DNA of 64,000 nt from Diplonema papillatum (GCA_030068145.1 JAPJBO010000439.1:62001-126000); one strand, 5' to 3'. Shown: positions 11,273-22,370, counted from the stretch's first letter. Numbers and translations are program-made. Notes: generated by a model from the sequence alone, not told the origin.

Positions 11273-12275
11273 CTCCCTCGCGGATGCGCGGCTCCGGGTC
11301 TATCTTGCCTTCGCCTGCTCCTCCTCGCGGATGCGCGGCCGGGGGCTCCGGGTCTATCTTGCCTTCGCCTGCTCCTCCTCCTCGCGGATGCGCGGCCGGG
11401 GGCTCCGGGTCTATCTTGCCTTCGCCTGCTCCTCCTCGCGGATGCGCGGCCGGGGGCTCCGGGTCTATCTTGCCTTCGCCTGCTCCTCCTCGCGGATGGG
11501 CGGCCGGGGGCTCCGGGTCTATCTTGCCTTCGCCTGCTCCTCCTCCTCGCGGATGCGCGGCCGGGGGCTCCGGGTCTATCTTGCCTTCGCCTGCTCCTCC
11601 TCCTCGCGGATGGGCGGCCGGGGGCTCCTGCCTTCGCCTGCTCCTCCTCGCGGATGGGCGGCCGGGGGCTCCGGGTCTATCTTGCCTTCGCCTGCTCCTC
11701 CTCGCGGATGGGCGGCCGGGGGCTCCGGGTCTATCTTGCCTTCGCCTGCTCCTCCTCGCGGATGGGCGGCCGGGGGCTCCGGGTCTATCTTGCCTTCGCC
11801 TGCTCCTCCTCGCGGATGGGCGGCCGGGGGCTCCGGGTCTATCTTGCCTTCGCCTGCTCCTCCTCGCGGATGGGCGGCCGGGGGCTCCGGGTCTATCTTG
11901 CCTTCGCCTGCTCCTCCTCGCGGATGGGCGGCCGGGGGCTCCGGGTCTATCTTGCCTTCGCCTGCTCCTCCTCGCGGATGGGCGGCCGGGGGCTCCGGGT
12001 CTATCTTGCCTTCGCCTGCTCCTCCTCGCGGATGGGCGGCCGGGGGCTCCGGGTCTATCTTGCCTTCGCCTGCTCCTCCTCGCGGATGGGCGGCCGGGGG
12101 CTCCGGGTCTATCTTGCCTTCGCCTGCTCCTCCTCGCGGATGGGCGGCCGGGGGCTCCGGGTCTATCTTGCCTTCGCCTGCTCCTCGTCGCGGATGGGCG
12201 GCCGGGGGCTCCGGGTCTATCTTGCCTTCGCCTGCTCCTCCTCCTCGCGGATGCGCGGCCGGGGTATCTTGCCTT
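11273..12275. repeat. 54-bp GC-rich minisatellite, about 18 units
   Basis: The unit includes 'cgcggatgggcggccggggg', then 'ctccgggtctatcttgcc' and 'ttcgcctgctcctcct'. Most units are 54 bp and some gain 3 bp. One unit is truncated near 11620. Because the unit is a multiple of three, several frames stay open on both strands with repeats such as SILPSPAPPRGWAAGG. There is no non-repetitive domain on either side, so I treat the ORFs as artefacts. Alternating gcgcgg and gggcgg variants mark the older and newer parts of the array. Confidence 0.95.
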
Positions 12276-12675
12276 CGCCTCCTCGCGGCTTCTGCTGGGT
12301 TCGCGGGCTGTCCACCTTTGGTGTGCACTCGTCGTTCGAGGGCGGTTGCTGCGGCTTCGGCTTCTTGCGGGCCGGCAACCATCCAGGGACTGCAACTTAA
12401 GCGTCAAGTCGCATTTTCCGTGCTTGCAAATCCATGGTTGAGAGCTGAACTCGTTTACAGAGTCTCCTCAAGAACCGGTAGATGCTAGTCGTAAGCTGGG
12501 CTTGGCCCAGCATCTCTCACTCCCTGACTGACTCTTGTTCGGGTACTTGTCGCCGAATCCGAACCTACACGTGGCTGGCGGCCAGTTAGTAAGTCCGCTT
12601 CCGAACACCCCAGCAACAGTGGTCGGATGCTCGTTTACGCTCGAAGAACGGCCGCAGAAGGCGAAGTTTCTCAGC

Positions 12676-12738
12676 TAGAGGAAGCAAAAGCCGTAACAAG
12701 GTTGCTGTATGGTTGGTGAACCTGCAGCAGGATCATCA
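12676..12738 (+). rRNA. 18S rRNA 3'-end fragment (pseudogene)
   Basis: The sequence runs from 'tagaggaagcaaaag' through 'gtaacaaggt' and 'ggtgaacctgcagc' to 'aggatcatca', in the order of the universal 18S 3' terminus. Several substitutions and a small insertion separate it from the conserved form. The expected upstream helix-44 region and a downstream 5.8S are absent. It is a decayed, isolated rDNA fragment, not a working locus. Confidence 0.75.
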
Positions 12739-13074
12739 CCACGTATTTCAATTCTGAAACGAGGAACCGACTTTCGGCCGGAGAAGACACCAGCGCCTCG
12801 TCCCTGCAAGCACCCATCTTCCAACCCCAAGCATCGATTTTTCGGCACTGGGGTTTTACGTGCAACAGCCACAAAACCATACACGGTGAACCCCAGCAAC
12901 TTTTACTCGAGTGAAACCAGACTCTCCGAAAGCCGGTGTGCACACCCTATTTCACACCCTATTACCGGGTGTGCACCCTATTTCCGCGTGTGGTCACACT
13001 CGCACTCGAGGCCGGAATTTAGCTCGAGCAGAAGTTGCTGGAGTTCACCGTGTAGTTAACCCAACAAAAACGTT

Positions 13075-13444
13075 CGTTTCTACCCGCAGACCTCTCTGAG
13101 CTATTCTACACTCTTCTCTACTCAGAGCCACGGTACGAACAATGGACCAGTACGGTTTACAGGGCAGTTCCTGCTCAACTTGTGCTCGCCTGCCTTGATG
13201 GCACTTGCACCTTAAAGAACTCAATGCTCAACTTGTAAGACGTGGGGAGCCCAAGAACACTCACCTAACCTGGCGAGAACTTGGTGTCGGTCACAATTGT
13301 TTCGAACCTGGCTCGCCAAAACGAGCAAGTAAAGTGTACACGAAAGAAGCCATGCATGCCACCCAGTACGTATTACCTTTAAAAGAACCCATTCACCCGG
13401 AGACTCTAAATTCCCAGATTCTCAAGCGAACTATAACTCTAAAA
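13075..13444 (+). repeat. Second full copy of the 345-bp dispersed repeat
   Basis: It matches 8640-8987 along most of its length, with a short insertion before 'aactcaatgctcaac'. It ends 204 bp upstream of the start codon of CSD gene 1, so its terminal CTCTAAAA module sits in that gene's promoter or leader region. Confidence 0.75.
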
Positions 13445-13648
13445 AGAAGCACCCTCTCCCCCCCCCCCCCATGCATGAGGCAGTGCTCTGCATAAACAAT
13501 AAACTAAGATTTTCCCCCCGTCCCCCCATCCCCCACCCGGAAAAGGAAATCACCCGCGAGAAAGAAAGAAAAGGAAATCCGACCACGCCGCTGAAGGGAG
13601 AAAAAGAAAGGAGACGCCGACGGCCACGAGAAAAAAAGGGCGAGCAAG

Positions 13649-14590
13649 ATGAGCATCACGGGCACCGTCGCAAAGTGGAACGTGGCGAAAGGGTGGGGGT
13701 TCGTGAAGTCGAACTCCGATGAGACCGATTACTATGTGAACGTGGCGATGCTCGTCGGGGGGACCCGGCTGCAGGAAGGCGGGGAGGTCCAGTTCGACGA
13801 AGACGTCAGCGAGGCGAAGACGAAGAAGGAAAAGGAGTTCAAAGAAGAGGGCAAGAAGCGGGCGAGCAACGTCTCCGGCCTCGGCGTCATCGCCGCGTCG
13901 CAAGGCAGCCAGATGGGGACCGTCTGCGAGTGGTACCCGGGGAAGGGTTTCGGCTTCGTGCTGAGCACGGATGGCAACAAAGTGTACGTCCACAGCTCCG
14001 CGTTCGACGGCGCGAAGCTGCAAGTGGGGAAGTCGATCACTTACGACACCGAAGACGTGGGCCACAAGTCGGGCAGACAGGTCGCAGTCAACGTCGCGGG
14101 CCCCGCCGTGCTCCCCAGGGCTGGCACCACGGGTACCGTGAAGAACTGGCTGTTCCAGAAGGGCTTCGGGTTCGCGGAAGACGCGAACTCCACCGAGGTG
14201 TTCGTGCACGCGAGTCAGATCAACAGCGGCTGGCTGATGGCCAACCAGGAGATCTACTACGACGTCGTGCCGAAGGAGGGCGAAGCAGGGAAGTTCAGCG
14301 CGGTCAACGTGTCCGGGCCGGGCGTCAGGGACGCTGAGCAGGCCGCCCCGATGTTCAAGGGGTTCAAGGGCGCGGGCATGGGCAAAGGCGGCAAGGGGAG
14401 GAAAGCCGGCGGCGGCAAGAACGCCAAGGGCGGCAAGCCGGACGGCGAGGAGAAGAGAAAGGACGTCGACGGCAACCTCTACACGAAGGCGGAGTTCCTC
14501 GAGCAGTACGGCGGGACGAAGGAGTGGGACGCCAAGGAGACCCGCCAGTCCCCCGCCAACGGCAACTACTACGGAAAGGAGCAGTTCGTG
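13649..14590 (+). CDS. Triple cold-shock-domain RNA-binding protein, gene 1 exon 1
   Basis: Codons 1-314 of a predicted 354-residue protein. Three cold-shock folds follow each other: CSD1 about 4-75 (KGWGFV), CSD2 about 90-152 (KGFGFVL with VYVHSSAF) and CSD3 about 161-222 (KGFGFAE with VFVHASQI). The KGxGF cores are the RNP1 nucleic-acid-binding strands. Residues 232-265 are Gly/Lys-rich, and then comes a module LYTKAEFLEQYGGTKEW. The likely role is RNA binding or translational control in cytoplasm or nucleus. The ATG follows a purine-rich leader (gcaagATGagc). The donor gtg|gtgtgc is in phase 0 and aligns with the donor of gene 2 exon 2. Unlike gene 2, codon 201 is not interrupted. Confidence 0.9.
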
Positions 14591-14839
14591 GTGTGCAACC
14601 GCTGCCTCCCTTCTCTTTTCACCTAACAGAAACCTCGACACGAACGTGAATTGTCGACGGCAACGAAGGAAAACAATGAACCAAACCGACGCACTTCTTT
14701 CTAGCGGGGATTTAAGGGTAAAGCCGTCGTGTGGGGTAGTGAAAGGAGTGTAGACATGTGCACACGCTTTGGTTGTGGCTCATGTGCCCGACCCAAGATG
14801 TTCGCTAAAAATGTAGGCTTGCCCCCACACCAATGAGTC

Positions 14840-15268
<429 letters not shown>

Positions 15269-15423
15269 AATCTTTCATCGCTCGTCTTTCTGCGGAAAAC
15301 CACGCACAAATGGAAGGGGAATCAAAGGTAGTGTAGTGTACTTTACTTGCAGGATAACGAAGGGGAAAAGCTCGATCGGGAAAGGTCGAATCTCGACTTC
15401 CCGGACGAGGCTTGTACCTCCCC
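15269..15423 (-). repeat. Split direct repeat X, outer copy
   Basis: 155 bp from aatctttcatcg to gtacctcccc, repeated at 15586-15740. It abuts the TTG microsatellite. Confidence 0.9.
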
Positions 15424-15440
15424 AGGGCGGGAAGGGCGGG

Positions 15441-15584
15441 AGAAAAGGGTGACTTAGTTTTTCTCTTTGGTGTAAAACTAACGGAATATAATTCCTGAGT
15501 ATTTAGTAATGTGAGGTTTAGTGAACATGAGGTATAGTGCGTTCTCCGCTTCTCGCTGAGAGATTCCTACAGTTAACACTGGAA
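15441..15584 (-). repeat. Split direct repeat Y, internal copy
   Basis: 144 bp from agaaaagggtgac to aacactggaa, repeated at 19608-19751. It joins directly to the next X copy at 'ggaagaatc', which should be the circle-junction sequence of the element. Confidence 0.9.
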
Positions 15585-15585
15585 G

Positions 15586-15740
15586 AATCTTTCATCGCTC
15601 GTCTTTCTGCGGAAAACCACGCACAAATGGAAGGGGAATCAAAGGTAGTGTAGTGTACTTTACTTGCAGGATAACGAAGGGGAAAAGCTCGATCGGGAAA
15701 GGTCGAATCTCGACTTCCCGGACGAGGCTTGTACCTCCCC
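15586..15740 (-). repeat. Split direct repeat X, inner copy
   Basis: Identical in extent to 15269-15423. The RT-RNase H reading frame ends inside it, at 15660. Confidence 0.9.
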
Positions 15741-17353
15741 CTCGCCAGTTGGAGAGAAGAACCCCTTCACCGCCAGTTCTAACTCCCGCCTTCCATTGCT
15801 GGAGGCGAGTTTCGCAGACGAAGAGACACGAGACGGCACATCTGCAGGGTTCATGCACGATCGTACCCAGCTCACTGTAAATGAGCATCCCCTCTCGTTC
15901 AACCGCATCAATGCGTCCACGACCGCATTGTTCAAAGGTAGCGAGGCAGCGCATAGCCTCTTCCTCGAGACTGCCACCACCGTAGTGTTATCGACTTTGA
16001 AGTCGACCAAACAATCTTGTGCCTCTTCAGGCAAGGACAAAACGGCGAGCCTAAATGCTAGCGCCTCCAGCACATTTATGTGCATGCTCGCTTGTTGCGA
16101 ACTCCACGACCCCCCGGCGATTGTCATCTCGGCCGTGTCGCGGTTTATGGTGACCGCACCCCACCCCGACAGTGACGCGTCCACAAACACCGTGAACGCT
16201 TTCCGGGCAGGCAAAGGGGACAGGCATCGCGGCGAACGCACCGACTCTCGCCACGCGTGGAGCTCGGACTTCACCGATGGCGGAATGTGGACCCCGGACG
16301 CGGGCACCACCCTCCCTCGATTGAGACTGTTGGTTAACCTCCTCAAGAACTTGATGGCAAACCAGTATCCGCCAGGGAACGTACCAGAAATCGCACTTGC
16401 GTGCATGAGGCGTCCCCCGTAAGACTCCAGCTCACCAGCCGTTGCGCTCTCGAAGTCGATCGAATCCAACTTTGTCAGCAACCGCGCGGATGGCGACACC
16501 TCGCGGGCCACGTGGTTGAACTCCACCCCGATGAAGTCGTAGAGCGGGGAAGCATCATTGCTATCCTCCGGCTTCCACGTCACCCCCGAGGCTCTCGCAA
16601 ACTCATCGATCCTTTTTGTTTCTTTCAGCACAGCCCCCCGGCCCCCCGAGATGCGCAAATTGTCGATCCACACGTGGACACTAACATCCCGTCCTGTGAA
16701 CCTTCCATCTACAAAATCCGAGTGGCCCCCCACTACTGCCGTCAGGGTGTGCATGATTTCCGGAGCGCAGCTATGCCCCATGGGGAGCCTCTCGAGCTCG
16801 TACCATTTCCCCGTCTCGTCGGTAAACCGAAAATGGTGCCGCGCCTCCTTCGGAATCTCGACCTGGTAGAAACCACATCGTAGATCCCTTGTAGACGCGC
16901 ACTCATCGGCTACCACACTTAAATACGCGGATACATGCCCTAATGGCACTTGCGCTTGATAGCCATCCGCATGGAGCTGCTCATTGGCTTCTCGCGTCCA
17001 CAGGATGAACCGGAGTCTCAGCCCCGAGGGTTTTTGCTCTACCACCGTGAATGGGACGTTCCGCAAAGATCCCGGGGAGCAGGCTTCGGCCGCTATCCCA
17101 CATGCCACCAGCTTATCGGCATGGGCCTTCTGGAACTGGGAGGGGGGGCCCCGGGACGCACTCACCCCCCCCACCTTTGGGAAAAAGGTTGCCCGCCACA
17201 CCGAGTCAAACCTCTCACGCACCGAATGTTTCATTCGCGCGCGCAATGCCTCCACATTCAACGGCTTGACCCCTGCCGCATGCAACGGCGCCCTCTTCTC
17301 CTCTTCCGTTACTGGCAACTTGGTGCCGTGCGCCCTCTTTGTTAGGCTGTAGC
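15660..17353 (-). CDS. Reverse transcriptase-RNase H of the YR retroelement
   Basis: The RT part shows DLRCGFYQVEIP, then LPMGHSCAPEIMH, then HVWIDNLRISG at the catalytic turn, where the usual YxDD reads WIDN. A complete RNase H follows with its acidic residues in FVDASLSGWG, INVLEAL, FKVDNTT and NPADVPSR. No ATG precedes the conserved region (the first is MKHSVRERF near 17240). The frame is -1 relative to the recombinase, which stops at 17354, so a frameshift fusion is the simplest way to express it. The open frame continues upstream through the recombinase gene only as a GC-rich shadow. It ends inside repeat X. Confidence 0.85.
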
Positions 17354-17363
17354 CTACAAAAAC
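17354..17363 (-). promoter_or_regulatory. Possible -1 frameshift site, YR/RT
   Basis: The minus strand reads AAG TTT TTG TAG in the YR frame. A -1 slip on GTTTTTG leads into the RT frame (GTA GGC TAC). The heptamer is not a canonical X-XXY-YYZ, but it lies directly on the YR stop codon. TAGGC-TACA-GCCTA can form a small hairpin there. Confidence 0.4.
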
Positions 17364-18667
17364 TTCGTGACCGACCCCGTCCGAAGGACCCTCGCCAATG
17401 ACACGGGGTCCCCCCCGTACCGGAGGGTCGTCTCTGGCAAGCCGGATTGACCCTGATGCTTCGCCAGGCGAGACACCAACTCCTCTGGGATCCGTCTCCC
17501 CTGGGAGATAAGGAGAAAGAGGAAAGACACCGCGCCCCGCTTTACGCTGTGGGCCGAATACGGCGCCATCCGAGGGGTGGAGTGCCATGTCATAGACAGC
17601 TCCTGCGCCGTCACGGGGGAGAGCTGAGGAAAGGGAGAAAGAAAACGGACCAGGGTCGCGATTTCCCGGGTCAGATCCCCCCTTATCACCGTCCATCTCG
17701 ACGGAGAGAACGGGTTTGCCTTCCTCATTTTGGGGGTGGTCCACCAGTCCACGATGACCTCGCAGCTGGTGACTAAAATAAACTGGCTGGACGCCAGGGC
17801 GGCCACTTCCCCCCACCTGCTCGCGGTCTTCCACGCAAGCAGAGCCACCAGTCGAACACTGTGCTCCTGTCGGCGCGCCCAAAAAAGAAGAACTGTCTTT
17901 GAGATGGGGAGGGCCTGCCGGATCGGAATCGCACCCCCCACCGACCGGAGGGCTTTCTGAAGACTCAGGAGTGGCTGGGTATCCATCCCAAGGTGCTTCA
18001 TCGTACCCGAAAATGCTTTCGCGTACGCGAGCTGGGCCTGTGGGCTTACCTGGGTGGCCCTCACAAACAGGGTCGCCGAGTTGGCGTCCACCCGAAGATG
18101 GCAGAGGGCACACCACCGGCTCAGCCGACCCCACAAGTGGCGCCGTTGATCGGACGTTGTCCGTGCCCACATCTTCTGGACCAGATCGTCCAGCATTTCG
18201 CGGGCCTGCACCACGGAGACCGATCCCTCGGCCGTGCGCCTCAGCAGCCTCACCGGCTGTTGGTCTACGTGCCTTAGCACTGCCTGCGAAAAATACGAGC
18301 CCTTGCCTACGCAAGATTCGCCGAGCCGCTGGATGCAGCTGCCCGGGGCCCGGGCCTCGGCTTTCACGCCGGTCAAAAAATGGGGATTCTGCGTACCGCC
18401 CGGGGCGAGACCCTGCTTGGGCCTGCGGGGGGGGCGCGCACTCTTCTCGGCTACTCCGGTCGGGGGCCTTGCGGGAAAACTGTCCGGAATGCCGGTTGGG
18501 AGGTTTGTGGGGGGGTTGTTTGCAAACGGCGGGCCGCTCCCTCGGGATCGAGCCGGCCTTGAACTCCGGGATTTTAACGTCTCCGGGTGACAATGTGCGC
18601 CCACAGTTACGGGCTCTCGGCTGGGGAGGGGCGTGACCGGGCGGGGACTTGGACGGAAAAACGCTAG
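17354..18667 (-). CDS. Tyrosine recombinase of the YR retroelement
   Basis: The integrase catalytic set is visible: Arg in TASRWGEVAAL, His-x-x-Arg in AHSVKRGA and the nucleophilic Tyr in ETTLRYGG near the C-terminus. It would integrate the circular cDNA by recombination, without an endonuclease-type target duplication. The frame is the same as gag and begins right after the gag TGA. The first in-frame ATG is about 150 codons in (REMLDD), so independent initiation is unlikely and readthrough from gag is inferred. It ends KFL-stop at a GTTTTTG-TAG sequence. Confidence 0.88.
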   Translation of the reverse strand, partial: LAFFRPSPRPVTPLPSREPVTVGAHCHPETLKSRSSRPARSRGSGPPFANNPPTNLPTGIPDSFPARPPTGVAEKSARPPRRPKQGLAPGGTQNPHFLTGVKAEARAPGSCIQRLGESCVGKGSYFSQAVLRHVDQQPVRLLRRTAEGSVSVVQAREMLDDLVQKMWARTTSDQRRHLWGRLSRWCALCHLRVDANSATLFVRATQVSPQAQLAYAKAFSGTMKHLGMDTQPLLSLQKALRSVGGAIPIRQALPISKTVLLFWARRQEHSVRLVALLAWKTASRWGEVAALASSQFILVTSCEVIVDWWTTPKMRKANPFSPSRWTVIRGDLTREIATLVRFLSPFPQLSPVTAQELSMTWHSTPRMAPYSAHSVKRGAVSFLFLLISQGRRIPEELVSRLAKHQGQSGLPETTLRYGGDPVSLARVLRTGSVTKFL

Positions 18668-18673
18668 TCACTG
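18662..18673 (-). promoter_or_regulatory. Possible stop-codon readthrough site, gag/YR
   Basis: The minus strand reads CAG TGA CTA GCG. TGA-CTAG is the known efficient readthrough context, and the frame downstream is open straight into the recombinase with no intervening ATG. Confidence 0.6.
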
Positions 18674-19597
18674 CCGTTTTTCCGCCACCCCGTTTCCCGC
18701 CTTCCTCGGTCGGAACTTGGCCGCCGGCGCGAACGGCTTATCTCGCCGCGCGCCCCCCTGCTTTGCCACGGCTGCCGCCGCTTTCGCGACGGCATGCCCC
18801 GCGGTGTCGTCGCGCCGCAGCTGCTGCTGCAACGCCCCACGGGGCAGCCGATCCTTCACGAAGAAATACTGCACCCAGACTTGCTGGAGCAGAAAATCCC
18901 CGAGCTCCCGCAACGCGGTCCTCTCCCAGTCTTGCACCTCACTGCAGCCGAGAATCCAAAGGCGTAACGCCCGGAAAGCGTCCTCCAAAATGCTCCCACC
19001 CGGAAGATGGGCGAGGCCAGCCACGAAGTGTCCGTGCAACGTTTGCACGAGCGCCGCCGGATCCCGCATATCGGCGAGCCAGCCGGCGACCCCGGAAACT
19101 TCCGACGGGTGTCGCCACGCAGCTGGGGGGCGCACGTCGGGCTCCGACTCCAGCGTCTCGACGTCGAAGGGGCGCTGCCCCGGCGCCTCCAGCTGCCTCA
19201 CCCGACGGCGCAACCGCTCGAGCTCGCCCGCGTCACCGTCCAGGGCGGGTACCTCCGGCAAGGGCACTTCGAACGCGTCATCAGGCGGAGTGACGTCGGG
19301 CAATGCTTCGTTGGCCGCTTCAGCCGCCGCACCGGCCGCCGCACGCCTGTCAACGACAGGGGGGTCGCCCTTCCAAAGGCCGTGCTGCCGCATCACCCGA
19401 CGAAAAAGGGCGGGGTTGGCCACGAACGCCTCATGCATCACGCACGCAAGCTTCCAGTCCTCCCCCTCGTCGATGAACCTGCTCGCGGCGGTGCCCGAAT
19501 CCGGGACCGACAACAGGTCCCGCAGCACCAGCCGGGCCTTCGGGAGATGCTCCGAAAGGGGGACCTCCACGAAAAAGTGGGTAACCCAGGCCAACAT
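18668..19597 (-). CDS. Gag-like ORF1 of the YR retroelement
   Basis: 309 residues from ATG 19597 to TGA 18668. It has an N-terminal Trp/Leu-rich part, an acidic-Pro linker with a short coiled coil (GELERLRRRVRQLE), an alpha-helical domain (AAWRHPSEVSGVAGWL onward) and a basic C-terminus (KFRPRKAGNGVAEKRQ). No zinc knuckle is present. The assignment as Gag rests on its position at the 5' end of the element and its basic tail; I do not recognise a specific family. Confidence 0.7.
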   Translation of the reverse strand: MLAWVTHFFVEVPLSEHLPKARLVLRDLLSVPDSGTAASRFIDEGEDWKLACVMHEAFVANPALFRRVMRQHGLWKGDPPVVDRRAAAGAAAEAANEALPDVTPPDDAFEVPLPEVPALDGDAGELERLRRRVRQLEAPGQRPFDVETLESEPDVRPPAAWRHPSEVSGVAGWLADMRDPAALVQTLHGHFVAGLAHLPGGSILEDAFRALRLWILGCSEVQDWERTALRELGDFLLQQVWVQYFFVKDRLPRGALQQQLRRDDTAGHAVAKAAAAVAKQGGARRDKPFAPAAKFRPRKAGNGVAEKRQ

Positions 19598-19607
19598 CTT
19601 CACGGCA

Positions 19608-20080
<473 letters not shown>

Positions 20081-20253
20081 GCTGACGGAAACGAACAAGT
20101 AAGAGTCTATTCACGAATAAAGGGAAAACTACGCGCGTATAGCAACATATAGAACAACGATTGCCACCTGACACCCCGGGTTTGCCAGAAAGGGGAAGTC
20201 GCCTGGCTACGCTGCAGATCGTTTCCGTATTTCCACACCCAACAACCCCACAG

Positions 20254-20376
20254 GCGCACTTCGGCGGCGTGAAGGAGTGGAACGCCGCAAAAGCCGGCGC
20301 CGCGGCAGGAGGTCAGCGGTTCAACCCTTTGGCCGCGAAGAAGAAGGGCAGAGGCGGCGGCCGAGGCGCGAAGTGA
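20254..20376 (+). CDS. CSD gene 1, last exon
   Basis: Forty codons and a stop after the acceptor ccccacag. It begins AHFGGVKEWNAA and ends in a basic RG-rich tail (KKKGRGGGRGAK). AHFGGVKEW completes a second 'YxKxxF...GGxxEW' module whose first half (NYYGKEQFV) ends exon 1. Phase, length and sequence match exon 3 of gene 2. The 5663-bp intron between the exons contains the YR retroelement. Confidence 0.85.
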   Translation, partial: AHFGGVKEWNAAKAGAAAGGQRFNPLAAKKKGRGGGRGAK

Positions 20377-22080
20377 GCGGGCCCGGCGTGCCCGCCACCC
20401 GGGGCTGGTCCACACAGCACCAGCAGGCCTGAAGCGCTGACGAGTCTCAAACCCCCCCCACCCGCCTCCGCCCCCACAACCGATTGAAGACGATTGCTCA
20501 GACACGGTTGTAGGGCATCCTCCCCGTTTCGGATTCGCCTGTGCTCAAGGCTTCTAAAGGCCAGTCCCTTCAGAAAAGTTGGCCCACATCAAGGTTTCTG
20601 AAGGCCAGTCCCTCCAGAAACGTTGGCCCACATCAAAGCTTCTGAAGGCAAGTCAAAAAGAAAGAGCACAACCCTTCCCTCGTGCCTGGGGAAACAGGGG
20701 AGGAGAGGAGGCAGCCGGCACATACTGGTGCCGCAGGAGTGCCTTCGCAGGAGATGATTCGGTCGGGACATTTTTGGTTCGAAGAAAAATAGTAGATCGA
20801 AGGTCACCAATCTGAACGCCCAAAACGGGATCGTCGAAAACGCACAAAAAAAGCGAACTTTCGTGTGTGTGCGAAGGACTTGTTTTGTACATGGCAGGTT
20901 CCAACGCTGCCAACTTTCTTTTTTGTACTGACATGTCCTCCCTAGAGCTTCCCGGTGCTGTATTCTTCGGTCTATCACGGTCTATCAAGAGGGGATGGTC
21001 CGGCTTGGTGATTCAAAACACACTCGGGAGGCAGCACCCGGCTTTTCGGGTGTTACTCCGGGCAGCTCCAGCTTTGGAGGCTGGCTCTCCACCGCGGAGA
21101 ATGCCCAAGGGTTAGCCAATTCCGACTCGTGGCTCCTCACACCACAAACTTGGCGCTTTGAGGAAACTGTTCAACCGGTCCAGCCTAAAAAGCCGAGAGA
21201 CGGTCATACGGTACCAAGAAGACAGACAGGCACCTACTGCGGCACCGTACTGAGGAGGGCCTACCTATGTGGACAATGGCCGAAACCACCAATGACCAAC
21301 AACTAAGGTACCCACCGATCCTCTTACTAGATGCACGCCAGCGCGCGAGGTCAGTACTACCCGGGATACGCACCTACTTTTCGAAACCAAGTTGCTGTAC
21401 TCATTCTCGGGTGCACAATTAGGTTGCTTTGCAAGTGACGGGTCCATCTGACCGCCGCCTGATGGGTCCGACCCGGAAAACGAACGTGTGGCGTTTTCTT
21501 TTGCATCGGCGAGTTCTCTTTTCACCTTCTTTTTCTTTCTCGTTTTTTGTTTGTCTGTTTGTTCCCTTTTCTTTCTCTTTCTTTCTTCGACAAACACTAC
21601 GCGTTTTTCCTTTTAGGTCTTCTTCCTTTCTTCCCCAACGCGAAAACAGTTCTTTTTGCTTTTCTTTTTTTTTCCCTGTCTCACTTCTTTTTTCATTATC
21701 ATTGCCGAAGTGGGCCTGCGGCCTTTGTGCCGCTGTGTGACGGGGTGCTGACGACGCTTTTCAGAGCTCAATATATTTATTTCGCATGCCGCGTTTCAAA
21801 CGCAAAACAACCTACCGATCTCTTCGCGCTGCGAAATAAATTAGAAGATAGTCCAACGCGAGAGACACCCGAAAACTGAACAGAACGCCCCCTGCCCCTG
21901 GGCGTTTCGCTCTAGTCAAAGAGCGTACCTAGGATGCCGCGTTACCAATTAAAGATTGGCAATCGCCCAATTGGCTTAGCTACGGGCCACCGGGCTTCAA
22001 CAGGGGCTTGGATGCCCACCGCAGATCCCCCTCAAGGGGTCCACCTGGAAAGTAGTTTTGATTTTCTTTTTCTTCTTGTC
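20377..22080. other. Intergenic region with repeat fragments only
   Basis: It contains a partial reverse copy of the TGAGCCGG element (about 20955-21010), a copy of the 'caccaatctgaacgccc' leader repeat (20793-20850) and a repeat shared with 24235-24320 (21190-21330). A T/C-rich tract runs from 21495 to 21710. No gene was recognised. Confidence 0.6.
20549..20660 (+). repeat. 45-bp tandem repeat, 2.4 units
   Basis: Units start 'aaggcttctaaaggccagtc' and continue to 'ttggcccacatca'. It lies 170 bp downstream of the CSD gene 1 stop codon. Confidence 0.8.
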
Positions 22081-22084
22081 GCCC

Positions 22085-22370
22085 GTTGGTAGGTACGAGG
22101 GAAAGCCTGCTACACGGGAGCCAAGCTTCACGTGCTCGGCGGTACTGCAGAGCCACGGGCCTACGGGTCAAGTTGCTACCGATTTCCCAGACTAAAGCAT
22201 CAAGGCTTGGCGCACCTCTTGGCGCTCGCGCTGAACGCAAGCTCGTCGAGACGGTCAGCCGCAGGGCAGAGCGGACGGGGTTGTGGCGCTGTGCTGCCTC
22301 CGACTCAAGCTTTGCAAGCTGTGGTTGACCGTCACGTTCCTGGACCAGGAGCGGCCTTTTTCTTCTTCTT
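22085..22370 (-). repeat. SINE-sized repeat C, reverse copy
   Basis: It matches 51390-51670, 52300-52480, 32090-32335 (reverse) and in part 9174-9310. Landmarks in the forward copies are 'tcctggtccaggaacgtgac', 'ggctgaccgtctcgacgag' and 'ctctgcagtaccgccgaaca'. Short shadow ORFs appear in it, but no coding frame is conserved between copies. Confidence 0.8.

Noticed and set aside
11133..12488. Long ORFs (up to 451 codons) on both strands
   Set aside because: They lie in the 54-bp minisatellite, whose period keeps frames open. No non-repetitive domain is attached.
17354..18671. Extension of the RT ORF upstream to 18671
   Set aside because: This part is out of frame with the tyrosine recombinase, which has the catalytic residues. 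The extension is a GC-rich shadow.
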